Source of the DNA: Mucilaginibacter sp. CSA2-8R
GTDB lineage: Bacteria > Bacteroidota > Bacteroidia > Sphingobacteriales > Sphingobacteriaceae
Direction: 5' to 3'
Length of the DNA stretch: 64,000 bases
Assembly (NCBI RefSeq): GCF_038806765.1
Contig: NZ_CP152389.1
Location: 4,030,001 to 4,094,000 of the forward strand
Shown here: positions 9,501-18,028 of the stretch, one piece after another
Layout of the letters: every line of letters begins with the position of its first letter
Numbering within the stretch: the stretch's first letter is position 1
Notes under the pieces: model-generated
The model's input: only the letters and a program-made list of their open reading frames with translations
What the model was told of the DNA's origin: nothing
Database searches by the model: none
Program-made: the position numbers and the translations under genes

Positions 9501-11312
9501 TTACTTTAAAAATGCTTTGATTACCTTAACAGGTTTTTGGTTTGTGCTAACTAATGTGTAAGAGCCGCATGCTGCCGGTATTACAAAAGTTTCTGCATAG
9601 GCAAAGTTTTGTTGTACTCCTGCAACAGTGGTAACAGTAACAGCATCACCTTCTACCACCATCAAAACATGGCATTTACCTTCACAATCCACCTCCATTT
9701 GCTTATCAAACTCCAGGCGGTGTACATCGTAAAAGTGCTGTTCGTGTGTTGGTACATGTACCACGGTTGCGCCATCATTTTGGCTGATGATAGTCTGCAT
9801 GGAAATAAACTCTTGTTTTACCCTCTCCCCTTTGCGTTGAAAGTCTAAGTTTTTAAAGGCATGATCTATATTGATGGGGCGCGGGTTGCCTTCTAAGTCC
9901 AGGCGCACCCAATCGTACATTTTGAAAGTAAAAATGTAAGGAGTTGCGCTTATTTCGAGTACCAAGTTACCCGCACCGGCGCTATGGATGGTTTGATTAG
10001 GAATCAGGAACAGATCATGTTTCGTAGCAGTATGCGCCTGTACATAATTTTCGATATCAATTGGTTGATTCTCGGCCTGGCTGTTTTCCAGTGCATCCTT
10101 AAATTGCTGGGGGTTGATAGAATCCTGAAATCCTAGATAAACCTGCGCATTAGGCTCACAATCTAAAATATAGTAAGTTTCATCCTGGGTAATATTCTCG
10201 CCGAATTGTTCTTGAATGTATAGTAGCGATGGGTGGCACTGGATAGAGAGATTACCGCCCTTAACGGTATCTAAAAAGTCAAACCGAATAGGAAATTCAT
10301 CGCCATAAACTTCAGCGTGCTTCCCAAGCACATCACCGGAATGGGTAAACATTAACGTATCAAATGATACTTCCAGCAACCAGCCGTCGCTTTCAAATAC
10401 CAGCCCGTTTTCAGGTACAATCAACTCAAAAGACCATGCATAGTTAACCGCATCCGGATTAACACCATTAATGTGCGACTTAATCCATTGCCCTCCCCAT
10501 GCACCTGGCTCAAACCATGGCCTTACGCGCAATGGGCTATGGCTTAATTGCTGCAAGCCTTGACGCAAGGCATCACCGGTTATCCAATTAATGTTATCAG
10601 GCCACTGGCCATCAATCATTACCGCAACATCTTGTAAAATCTCCTTTTTGTGTTGATTAAGCAATACCCAATCAACAAAGTAAAAGCGCTTGTACATGTA
10701 AAATGGCTCAGCTACTTTATCAGACCCTAAGTTGGTAATGGAACCAGCCCGCATTCTGAACTGCAACTCATTTTTAGGCAGATCGATATAAAGTAATGGT
10801 GCGTTCCAACCAGCCAGCACTGCACCAGGACCTAGTACTATAGTAATGTCAGTCTGTTGATCCGGAACCTGCTTCTCCAAGCTTTCTATGTTATAAAAAT
10901 CAGCTAACGCTAAAGTACAACGCCTTCCCCAAACAGATTCGTAGGTACCCATAAACGGTTCGATCAACTCGTCTATACGTGCGGGGTCTTTTAAATAATC
11001 AGCAGTATCAATCCAGCTAACTTTTAACCCTTTTTGCTCAAAATGCTGTTGTAATTCTGCTTTTATATTATCCCAAAATACGCCTACATAACCATCAATA
11101 ACCACAGCTTTGTGCTGAGCAATCCAAGCAGCAAGTGTATCGTATCCATGGTTAATTACGCCAGATTTCAGCAGACATGTTGGATAGATATTATAAGCAC
11201 CGAAATCCAGTTCTTCCGCATTCAGCCTTTGGGGCATCAGGTATTGGGTAGTTTTCCGGGTATCGGCAGCAACTTGATGTTCAATATCTGTAGCAATAGT
11301 AGATATACTCAT
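9501..11312 (-). CDS. Class I mannose-6-phosphate isomerase-like protein with a long N-terminal domain
   Basis: 603 residues from the ATG at 11312; a further in-frame ATG at 11336 lies inside an operator-like site and is less likely. The C-terminal half is a type I phosphomannose isomerase cupin. Counting from 11336, the metal ligands are visible as Q366 and H368 (IQCHPS), E386 (TQDET) and H451 (QTIHSAGAGN). The first ~250 residues look like a P-loop sugar/uridine-kinase fold (AVVIDGYVGVFWDN) but lack the GKS/T of a working P-loop. There is no signal peptide, so it is cytoplasmic. Its likely role is mannose-6-phosphate to fructose-6-phosphate, feeding imported mannose to glycolysis. It is the first gene of the mannan operon, divergent from gntR. 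Confidence 0.8.
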   Translation of the reverse strand: MSISTIATDIEHQVAADTRKTTQYLMPQRLNAEELDFGAYNIYPTCLLKSGVINHGYDTLAAWIAQHKAVVIDGYVGVFWDNIKAELQQHFEQKGLKVSWIDTADYLKDPARIDELIEPFMGTYESVWGRRCTLALADFYNIESLEKQVPDQQTDITIVLGPGAVLAGWNAPLLYIDLPKNELQFRMRAGSITNLGSDKVAEPFYMYKRFYFVDWVLLNQHKKEILQDVAVMIDGQWPDNINWITGDALRQGLQQLSHSPLRVRPWFEPGAWGGQWIKSHINGVNPDAVNYAWSFELIVPENGLVFESDGWLLEVSFDTLMFTHSGDVLGKHAEVYGDEFPIRFDFLDTVKGGNLSIQCHPSLLYIQEQFGENITQDETYYILDCEPNAQVYLGFQDSINPQQFKDALENSQAENQPIDIENYVQAHTATKHDLFLIPNQTIHSAGAGNLVLEISATPYIFTFKMYDWVRLDLEGNPRPINIDHAFKNLDFQRKGERVKQEFISMQTIISQNDGATVVHVPTHEQHFYDVHRLEFDKQMEVDCEGKCHVLMVVEGDAVTVTTVAGVQQNFAYAETFVIPAACGSYTLVSTNQKPVKVIKAFLK

Positions 11313-11321
11313 ATTATTGTT

Positions 11322-11341
11322 ATAATGTATGTACATATTAA
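11322..11341. promoter_or_regulatory. GntR operator candidate, site 1 (leader of isomerase-like gene)
   Basis: The 20 bases here match the reverse complement of site 2 (11502-11521) at 19 positions, around the core TATGTACATA. It lies just upstream of the preferred start of the isomerase-like gene, downstream of its predicted promoter, where a bound repressor would block transcription. GntR/HutC regulators bind such short inverted repeats. Binding is inferred. Confidence 0.65.
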
Positions 11342-11406
11342 ACAGTAAAAATTATTACTGCGATTCGATTAATAAAATTGACAGACGTCAATAATTGGCT
11401 TTATGT

Positions 11407-11425
11407 TTATATGTACAAACATAAT
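11407..11425. promoter_or_regulatory. GntR operator candidate, site 3 (overlaps -7 box)
   Basis: The bases ATATGTACAAACATAA form a third, slightly diverged copy of the site. It overlaps the TATGTTTG -7 element of the predicted isomerase/sus promoter on the minus strand, the classical place for repression. Confidence 0.6.
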
Positions 11426-11445
11426 GATAAATATGATAAAACAAA
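11416..11445 (-). promoter_or_regulatory. Predicted promoter of the mannan operon
   Basis: On the minus strand TTTG (11445-11442) is followed after 18 nt by TATGTTTG (11423-11416), an exact match to the Bacteroidota consensus TTTG-N~19-TAnnTTTG. The start of transcription would fall near 11409, giving a leader of roughly 95 nt that contains operator site 1. Confidence 0.6.
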
Positions 11446-11501
11446 TTTATTTTAATATTTTACTCGAAGCCATATCTAACAGTAATCAGGCATCAACTCC
11501 G

Positions 11502-11521
11502 TTAATATGTACATACATTAA
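11502..11521. promoter_or_regulatory. GntR operator candidate, site 2 (upstream of gntR)
   Basis: TTAATATGTACATACATTAA is a near-perfect inverted repeat. It covers the -33 region of the presumed gntR promoter, whose -7 box TAAATTTG lies at 11531-11538, 16 bp before the gntR ATG. This placement predicts autoregulation. Confidence 0.65.
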
Positions 11522-11530
11522 CACTTGGAA

Positions 11531-11538
11531 TAAATTTG
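11531..11538 (+). promoter_or_regulatory. Predicted -7 element of the gntR promoter
   Basis: TAAATTTG matches the Bacteroidota -7 consensus TAnnTTTG exactly. No TTTG is present at the -33 position; operator site 2 occupies that region instead. The leader would be only about 10 nt. Confidence 0.4.
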
Positions 11539-11554
11539 CTATAATTGTATTTAA

Positions 11555-12289
11555 ATGATGACAAATTACAGCATTGACCATAAGAGCCCGATGCCTCTAC
11601 ATGCACAGGCAGAAATGCTCTTGAGGCAACTGATACAGGAAGAGGACTACCAAAACGGCAAAGTTTTACCCAATGAAGTAGAACTGGCTAAAAAGCTAGC
11701 TATATCTCGCACAACGTTAAGGCAGTCTATCAACAAACTGGTTTTTGAAGGTTTGCTGGTTCGTAAAAAGCGCTCCGGTACACGTGTCGCTCAAAATGCG
11801 GTAAGCTCTAAATCCAACAATTGGCTGTCGTTTTCGCAAGAGATGAAGTTGCGCGGTATTCCAATTCGTAACTTTGAACTCCATGTAACCTGGGTAACTC
11901 CTAACGAACAGTTAATTAATTTTTTCGATATTAAACCAGAACGTAAGGTATTAAAGATGGAACGGGTCCGTGGCAGACCTGACGAGCCGTTTGTTTACTT
12001 CGTATCATACTTTCATCCGCGTGTAGGGCTAACCGGTGATGAAGATTTCAAACGCCCGCTTTACGAAATGCTGGAGCAGGAGCATCATGTAATTGCAACC
12101 TTATCTAAGGAAGAAATAAGTGCAATAGCTGCTGAAGCGTCTATTGCTGAAAAGTTAAGAGTAGCAACTGGCAGCCCTTTGCTGTTCCGCAAGCGCTTTG
12201 TGTTTGATCAGGGCGAACGCCCTATTGAGTACAACCTAGGATATTATAAAGCTAACAGCTTTGTATATACGGTGGAAAGCACTAGGTAG
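11555..12289 (+). CDS. GntR family regulator, HutC/UTRA type
   Basis: 244 residues. The N-terminal winged helix (about 10-78) reads LPNEVELAKKLAISRTTLRQSINKL followed by the wing VRKKRSGTRV, typical of GntR. The rest (about 95-240) is a UTRA effector domain, which in this family binds small ligands such as sugar phosphates. It is transcribed divergently from the mannan operon, and the shared gap holds three similar inverted repeats. The simplest model is a repressor of the mannan operon released by a sugar or sugar phosphate; ligand and sign of control are inferred. A GntR regulator for a polysaccharide locus is less usual than SusR, hybrid two-component or ECF/anti-sigma control. Confidence 0.93.
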   Translation: MMTNYSIDHKSPMPLHAQAEMLLRQLIQEEDYQNGKVLPNEVELAKKLAISRTTLRQSINKLVFEGLLVRKKRSGTRVAQNAVSSKSNNWLSFSQEMKLRGIPIRNFELHVTWVTPNEQLINFFDIKPERKVLKMERVRGRPDEPFVYFVSYFHPRVGLTGDEDFKRPLYEMLEQEHHVIATLSKEEISAIAAEASIAEKLRVATGSPLLFRKRFVFDQGERPIEYNLGYYKANSFVYTVESTR

Positions 12290-12610
12290 TTAAATAAATT
12301 ATAGTTGAGCTACCACAACGAATAAATTAATTTGGCTAATCAGCTTGTTTACCTTTCAACTATCCAATGTAAAGCTTCATCATAGCCTTAAAATTGTACA
12401 GCAGAAGTGATGGGAGCTGAAACTATTGATTATTATAAACAAGGATAAGCTTCATCATATATAGACGATTGCGTCTAAAATTTTGTGTGTTAAATAAACC
12501 ATCACTCCAACACTTGTATTCAATATAATTTTTTTGCGAAGGTGTATGGGTAAACAAGTATATGTTGTACTCATAAACATCTTCAAGTAATACTGTCTTC
12601 TACATGGGCT
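12290..12610. other. Intergenic region upstream of the GH97 gene
   Basis: No gene is supported. It holds a 13-bp direct repeat (AAGCTTCATCATA at 12372-12384 and 12447-12459) and a 6-bp inverted repeat (TAGACG-ATTG-CGTCTA, 12462-12477) followed by an AT-rich run. These may belong to gntR termination or GH97 control. No copy of the TATGTACATA site was seen here. Confidence 0.4.
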
Positions 12611-14485
12611 ATGAAAAACCGGCTGTTAATTGTTTGTTGTCTTTTTACCTTTATATGCCTGCAGAGTAAAAGCCAGCGCAGATCACTTTTACATCCGTCA
12701 GACACCGTCTCATTCCCTCTCAAATTATCATCGCCCGATAGCAAACTACAGATCACATTTACCCATAGCACTGATGGCGGAATCACTTACTCCTTTGCGG
12801 CCCGTTCAAAAACATTGATCACCACATCAAAACTGGGTTTAAGTGGTACGGGAAATTCGGTACCAACCAACGTCAGCTTTAAATCAGTCAACACTGTTTG
12901 GAAACCGGTATGGGGAAAGAGAGCCGTAGTGCCGGATGTTTACAATGAGTTTACGCTGGATGTAAAAAGCTATCAAATCATCGTGAGGGCGTATAATGAC
13001 GGAGTAGCTTTCAAATACAAATTTCCTAAAGAAAAAACCGTAGCAGACCTGACTCAATTTAACTTCGACGACGATTATACCGCGTGGTACTACAATGGCG
13101 AAAGCGCCAACATTGGCCCTGAAAAGTTATCGGACTGCGACGGTAAACGTTTGCCCGTAATGACCATCAAGGCAGACCATCAAAATTATATGGCTATCCA
13201 CGAAGCAGATCTGTCGTGGGGTGAACCGCTGATATTACAGTCGCGAAAAAGCGAAACCCTTTTCTCCGTGGCCTCGAAACCCAGCACTGCCTGGAAAGTG
13301 GTGATGTACGGCACCCAACCAGGCCAATTGGTCGACTCACATCTGCTGGAACTATTGAATCCGGCACCACCCCGGGGCGTGGATTTCTCTTGGGTGAAGC
13401 CAGGTATAGCCGTTTGGGACTGGCGGATTGCAGGTGCTCAGGTGGATGGTTTTACCTATGATATGTCGCTCCCATCGTGGAAAAAAATGGTAGATTTTGC
13501 TTCGGCCAATCACATGCACTACCTGGCGCTGGATGCCGACTGGTACGGCCCTGAATTTGGCAAAGATTCTGATCCGCTAAAGGGAGGAAAAGTTGCCCAG
13601 GTACACGAGATTATACGCTACGGAAAAACCAAAAACGTAGGCATCTGGCTGTATTTAAATGACGTAGGTGGACGCAGGTTTCCGATAGAACAAACATTGA
13701 AGCAATACAGTGATTGGGGTGCTGCCGGTATTAAATACGGTTTTATGTCGGGCAGCCCGGCAGAAAAGAACGAACGCACCCGCATGATCACCGTGTTGTG
13801 CGCAAAAAATCATTTGCTATGCGATTTTCATGATGGTCCTGTACACCCTTACGGGCAAATGCGCACGTACCCGAATGCTGTAACACGCGAATACTGCCAG
13901 GCCCAACTGGATGGCAGCACACCTTTGGAACCCAAAACGTTTGTAACTTCGGTATTTGTGAATATGCTTGCCGGCCCCCTTGACATGAATAACGGCCTTG
14001 CCGACCTAAATCAGCTTGGGAGAATCCATCATCCGTCCTATTCCACCAATACCACCCTGGCCGGTGAGGCTGCGCGTACACTCATTACTTTTTCGGGCGT
14101 TACGGTGATACCCGATATTCCGGAGGCCTATCAAAAACATCCCGAAATTCTCAGGTTTATTACTTCCGAAAAGATGCCTTGGCTGGAAAGTAAAACTATT
14201 AAAGGCGAAATAGGCGAATACATAGTGATGGCGCGTCAGGCAGCCGACAAAACATGGCTCATTGGCGCAGCTACCAACCAAGATGCCCGAGAACTGGACA
14301 TACCGCTTTCTTTTTTAAAGAAGGGTAAATTTAAGGCAATCATCATTCAGGATGGCGATGATGCTGATTATCGCACCCGCAACGAAAGCTACAAAACCTC
14401 ATCCCAAAAAGTAAACGCCACTGATAAGATACACATAAAACTTGCTCCCGGTGGTGGTGCTTGTGTTCTGATTAAGAAGGAATGA
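12611..14485 (+). CDS. GH97 family alpha-glucosidase, inverting SusB-like type
   Basis: 624 residues with an N-terminal signal (to about residue 22). An N-terminal beta-sandwich (to about 270) precedes a (beta/alpha)8 barrel and a C-terminal all-beta segment, the GH97 layout. Motifs CDFHDGP (404-410), RTYPNAVTREYC (E427), IPDIPEAY (E505) and MPWLESK (E526) match the three glutamates of inverting SusB-like enzymes. At the place where retaining GH97 members carry a nucleophilic Asp, this protein has Gly (GIKYGFM, G377), supporting the inverting class. SusB-type enzymes release glucose from alpha-glucans in the periplasm. It is co-oriented with gntR but 320 bp away. An alpha-glucosidase beside a mannan locus is slightly unexpected. 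Confidence 0.9.
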   Translation: MKNRLLIVCCLFTFICLQSKSQRRSLLHPSDTVSFPLKLSSPDSKLQITFTHSTDGGITYSFAARSKTLITTSKLGLSGTGNSVPTNVSFKSVNTVWKPVWGKRAVVPDVYNEFTLDVKSYQIIVRAYNDGVAFKYKFPKEKTVADLTQFNFDDDYTAWYYNGESANIGPEKLSDCDGKRLPVMTIKADHQNYMAIHEADLSWGEPLILQSRKSETLFSVASKPSTAWKVVMYGTQPGQLVDSHLLELLNPAPPRGVDFSWVKPGIAVWDWRIAGAQVDGFTYDMSLPSWKKMVDFASANHMHYLALDADWYGPEFGKDSDPLKGGKVAQVHEIIRYGKTKNVGIWLYLNDVGGRRFPIEQTLKQYSDWGAAGIKYGFMSGSPAEKNERTRMITVLCAKNHLLCDFHDGPVHPYGQMRTYPNAVTREYCQAQLDGSTPLEPKTFVTSVFVNMLAGPLDMNNGLADLNQLGRIHHPSYSTNTTLAGEAARTLITFSGVTVIPDIPEAYQKHPEILRFITSEKMPWLESKTIKGEIGEYIVMARQAADKTWLIGAATNQDARELDIPLSFLKKGKFKAIIIQDGDDADYRTRNESYKTSSQKVNATDKIHIKLAPGGGACVLIKKE

Positions 14486-14498
14486 AACAACGACAATA

Positions 14499-15090
14499 TT
14501 ATCGAAGCATAATGCAGTAAATCGCGTGGGGTACTTTAAGGATCTCATCCAATACTACGGCATCATCTCTTAAGTCCTCCCACTCAGAGTTTGCATCCTT
14601 AGCTGCATTAATCAATTCGAAGCTTCCTTGCGGCTCTTCACGGCTGACGATCAAACGGTTAAATTGATCAGCATGCTCCTTTTAGGGATATTCCTCCAGG
14701 TATTTCTGCCGGCTCTATAGGCGTAAGCCGCTTACTGTAATCATAGACCAGATAGAAGCGCGCCGGACTATGACTGGACAAATCACTGTATGCACCCATA
14801 ATTTCATAAAGTACAGGAAAGGTCAGCTAATCTGGATGCTACGTGTAAATAAGGCGGATACAGAGTCGGTGGTATATAATAGAAACAGTTTCTAAAAAAT
14901 ACCAGATACACAAATGCTTCTGTCGGTATTTGTTCAAATTAATCCTCCGTAGATGTTCCTTTTTAGCCTTTATTGCCTTATAAATTGTATTTAAGGCATA
15001 CTTCTGTATTATCCCAAGGCAGTAATGGAATCCATCAGTAACGCCCAGTATGTTTGCAACATCTTTTTGTTACAGCTTTGAGCGCATCCG
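14499..15090 (-). pseudogene. Decayed coding remnant, family not recognised
   Basis: Protein-like sequence can be read leftwards in different frames. About 15085-14855 gives QKDVANILGVTDGFHYCLG, which resembles a helix-turn-helix segment, preceded by an in-frame stop. About 14845-14715 gives LYEIMGAYSDLSSHSP and RFYLVYDYSKRLTPIE. About 14720-14499 gives RQKYLEEYP, a stop, then FNRLIVSREEPQGSFELINA and SEWEDLRDDAVVLDEILK. At least two frame changes and two stops break it, so no intact product is possible. It may be one gene or two. The family was not identified. It borders the exopolysaccharide island. Confidence 0.45.
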
Positions 15091-15455
15091 TTTCCTCTTC
15101 AAGTGTTCGACTATAGTACCTGCAATTTAAAAACTGAATTGCCATTATTTCACTAAGTTTAAATATCAGTTAGGTGAGCACCTAAGTAGCTACCTAAAAT
15201 TTCGCTATTTCATGATAGCCAATAAATAAGTTATTTACTAAGACGGGGTTGAAGCAAGAAGGCTTTACAACGTCATATGGCTATTTGATTTAGGTAGCCA
15301 ATGTATAACTGATAAATACAAAAACTTTGAAATGAGGTTACTTTAGCAAAAGACAGCCATTTTTAACTGCACCAATTCCATTATGTTGTGTTCGTTAAAC
15401 TGACAAATCAAAGCTTCGAATCTTCACCTTCAAATTACGCATAAGGGTAATTTGA
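15091..15455. other. AT-rich intergenic stretch, no gene seen
   Basis: No convincing reading frame, hairpin or repeat was found apart from short imperfect repeats of TAGGTAGC/TAGGTGAGC type near 15170-15300. It lies between the decayed stretch and the first glycosyltransferase of the island. Confidence 0.4.
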
Positions 15456-16622
15456 TTAAATGTCATGCTTTTGCAATGCCGTTTGAAACTGCTCTGCCCA
15501 CTTGTCCCAATTCAATGCAGCTTCAAACCTGTTCCGGCTCGTCTCTACCAGCTTCGCGTAACGCATGTGGTCAGTAAAAATCTCTTTGATCAATCCGGCA
15601 AACTCATAACCGCCTGCCTTCAGCGGTAAACAGTACCCGTTTACGCCGTCTATTACGACATCCGGCACGCCTCCAACTATAGTTGTTATGGCTGGCACTC
15701 CATAGGAGTTAGCTTCATTAGCGACAATGAGCGAACATTCTGCCCGGGTTGGTAAAATCAAAAAATGGCATGAGGACAAGGTAGCCACAAACAATTCGTA
15801 CTGTTCGGGGTCGTTTTTATTAATAAAAGGAATGACTTGCATATCCGGATGATCATATCCGGCCGGTGGCACGCAGCCACAGATAATTAGTTTGGCATCA
15901 AGGCCTTGTTCACGCAAACTTTTAAGCGTGTCAAAAGCAATACTTCCCCCTTTTCTTTCCCAGTCTACGGCCAGAAATAATAGGGTGAGTGTCCCGTTGG
16001 CATATTTTTTATATATAACGTCACGCAGAGGTGCATCGTCCATATTAGCGCCAAACAATATAACTTCCGTCTTATCTGCAGGTACTCCATAATCAGCCAT
16101 AGCGGAGCCCGCCGCCCAGTGAGAAGTAAAAATAGTAAGCGCACTTTTGTCCAACGCTTTTTTTTCCAAGTGATCGCCTTCCCACTTTGAAAAACGGCTA
16201 ACGTTTTTGAACTCCTGATGATAAGTTTCGCTATAAATCTTATAGGTTGCGTCTCCAAAATAAACGATTGGGACGTTTGTTTTCAAGTAAGCCAACTCTG
16301 GAGCGGCTGCCGGGGCCATCAAAAAATCATACTTCTGCCCTTTCATTTTCCGTTTTAAAACTTGCATGGCATACAGGTTCTTGAGCAGGCTGTACTTGGG
16401 AATCCACTCTGCTTTAAACATCAAGCGCGACAATTTCTGTAGTGCTCTGATGGCTTTATCCAGCAGCCAAGGAATTTCGACAGGTCCCAAAAAATCGACT
16501 TCTCCAACGTTACGTTGCAACGCCTGTCCCAAATAAAAAGTTACCCCTGACCAGGAACGTTTATCAAGCGGATCGTTCAGACAATAGTAGGCTACCTTAC
16601 GGTTGGGTGTTTTTGCAATCAT
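15456..16622 (-). CDS. Glycosyltransferase family 4-like protein
   Basis: 388 residues, no signal peptide. The C-terminal half shows the GT-B donor-binding pattern: LTLLFLAVDWERKGG after a linker, ADKTEVILFGANMD before it, then ILPTRAECSLIVANEANSYGVPAITT, the E-x7-E type region of GT4 retaining enzymes, and GGVPDVVIDGVNGYCLPL. It likely adds a sugar to the lipid-linked exopolysaccharide repeat at the inner membrane. It lies 28 bp downstream of the GT14-like gene on the same strand, so the two probably form a small operon. Donor and acceptor are unknown. Confidence 0.85.
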   Translation of the reverse strand: MIAKTPNRKVAYYCLNDPLDKRSWSGVTFYLGQALQRNVGEVDFLGPVEIPWLLDKAIRALQKLSRLMFKAEWIPKYSLLKNLYAMQVLKRKMKGQKYDFLMAPAAAPELAYLKTNVPIVYFGDATYKIYSETYHQEFKNVSRFSKWEGDHLEKKALDKSALTIFTSHWAAGSAMADYGVPADKTEVILFGANMDDAPLRDVIYKKYANGTLTLLFLAVDWERKGGSIAFDTLKSLREQGLDAKLIICGCVPPAGYDHPDMQVIPFINKNDPEQYELFVATLSSCHFLILPTRAECSLIVANEANSYGVPAITTIVGGVPDVVIDGVNGYCLPLKAGGYEFAGLIKEIFTDHMRYAKLVETSRNRFEAALNWDKWAEQFQTALQKHDI

Positions 16623-16650
16623 GATGATACGTTAAATTGACTAATGTAAC

Positions 16651-17514
16651 TTATCCCGAAAAAGATTCAGATCGACCAACGACCAGCTTTTTGAGCATAG
16701 CCAGTATCGGAGGGTTACCTTCTAAATCAAACTTACGGGCAAATAATTTTTCCGAAACTTTTAAATTGGCCATATCCTGTACTCCAAGCAGCCTGGAATG
16801 TCCAATATCAGCTCCGCTCCAATCGACATAGAGCAAGTTAGGCTGGATTTGATCTTTAAAACGGGAATTATAAAGAATGGTGGAGAAAATAAATTCATCA
16901 GCACCCCAACAGTATCGGAAGTAGTTGCTGACTTGCGGGTGGCCTTTGATAAAATGCAGGACATACGACACAGCATCTGTAGTCAGAGCAAACCAATTGG
17001 CACGGCCTACTACTTTATAGTTTAATGGAAATCTCCTCTTCGGAAAAAGTTTCGTTGCCAGCTTTCCTAAAGAATGCTTTCCAGGTATACGCCAGTTAAT
17101 AAAATGATAGTCTTCTACACGAGAACTCACATCCCCCCAGTCCCCACCTTTCACCGGATCACAGGTGATAAATTCAGTTCCACGGTTATTGCAAAAATAC
17201 TCATAGATAAACTCTGCGGATTTGATAGGGAAATCCTGACCGGAAATTACATTAATGTAATTGTATTGGCCAGGCAAAATATCCTGAAATCCGTTGAGCG
17301 TAGCCTGGATAGTCCCCCACTCGCCCCAGTAAATTTTAGCACGGTTATGCAACAAACGCACATTGCTTTCATTGAACAGCAATGCAAACGGAGTGATATC
17401 TGTCTTCTTATCGACATGTACATAAAAATCAAAAGCCGGATGTTGTAGCGACTCAATGAGTGCTGCAACCTGTTCAGGATTTTTATGCGCCAGAATTAAA
17501 TGTGCGATCTTCAT
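16651..17514 (-). CDS. Core-2/I-branching (GT14-like) glycosyltransferase
   Basis: 287 residues. MKIAHLILAHKNPEQV at the start, FYVHVDKKTD, WGEWGTIQATLNGF, YNYINVISGQDFPIKS and the later WGADEFIFSTIL all fit the core-2/I-branching beta-1,6-N-acetylglucosaminyltransferase family (GT14). Bacterial members occur in polysaccharide clusters; their sugar specificity is often xylose or GlcNAc-like and cannot be decided here. It precedes the GT4 gene by 28 bp and faces away from the GT2 pair at 18029 across a 514-bp gap. Confidence 0.83.
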   Translation of the reverse strand: MKIAHLILAHKNPEQVAALIESLQHPAFDFYVHVDKKTDITPFALLFNESNVRLLHNRAKIYWGEWGTIQATLNGFQDILPGQYNYINVISGQDFPIKSAEFIYEYFCNNRGTEFITCDPVKGGDWGDVSSRVEDYHFINWRIPGKHSLGKLATKLFPKRRFPLNYKVVGRANWFALTTDAVSYVLHFIKGHPQVSNYFRYCWGADEFIFSTILYNSRFKDQIQPNLLYVDWSGADIGHSRLLGVQDMANLKVSEKLFARKFDLEGNPPILAMLKKLVVGRSESFSG

Positions 17515-18028
17515 GGGAGCGAAATAATTTCGTGCCTAAACCAGTTGCAAAAAATATCCATCAAATGAACCTATGGCAGCATTAAAGTGATCACCGGTGC
17601 AGCTTTACAAAAAGCGACAAATACGATGCCGTCCGAAATCTTTTTTACCGCCTACCGAACAATCTATCAATCATTTCCCCATTTTTACAGCGATCTGGTA
17701 AATATTTTTTCTTTAAAAGAAAAATCGTGACCAAAACTGTGAAATACCGTTCAACATATGTGAATTAACTGTACCTGTGTAATTGCCCGCTATTTTATAC
17801 CTTGGAATTGATACGGATCACTGCTTGTCTTTAAGAGCATACGCGTTGTCCAAACAAAGAGACCTGTAATCTCATTCGGCCAGCGCATAACTTTTTTAAA
17901 TGTGCAGCGTATTATTTTAGGGCCATTAATAGCCTAGCCCTGATTATTCATGGCGCAAAGAGGAGACGCGGGGCCCTTACAAATCAAATGCATAAGTCTC
18001 CGGATCGGTTTAATAATTTCGATCTTTT
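17515..18028. other. Divergent intergenic region between GT14 and GT2 genes
   Basis: No gene is supported. It must contain the promoters of both divergent transcripts, but no full TTTG/TAnnTTTG pair was found. The last ~80 bases before 18029 are locally G-rich (GGAGACGCGGGGCCC). Confidence 0.35.

Noticed and set aside
11313..11336. Longer start of the isomerase-like protein at 11336
   Set aside because: The upstream ATG lies inside an operator-like palindrome; the ATG at 11312 gives a normal start.
12372..12459. 13-bp direct repeat AAGCTTCATCATA as an attachment or transposon repeat
   Set aside because: Only two copies 75 bp apart with nothing between them resembling an element.
17074..17448. 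124-codon plus-strand frame opposite the GT14-like gene
   Set aside because: Shadow of a gene with clear family motifs.
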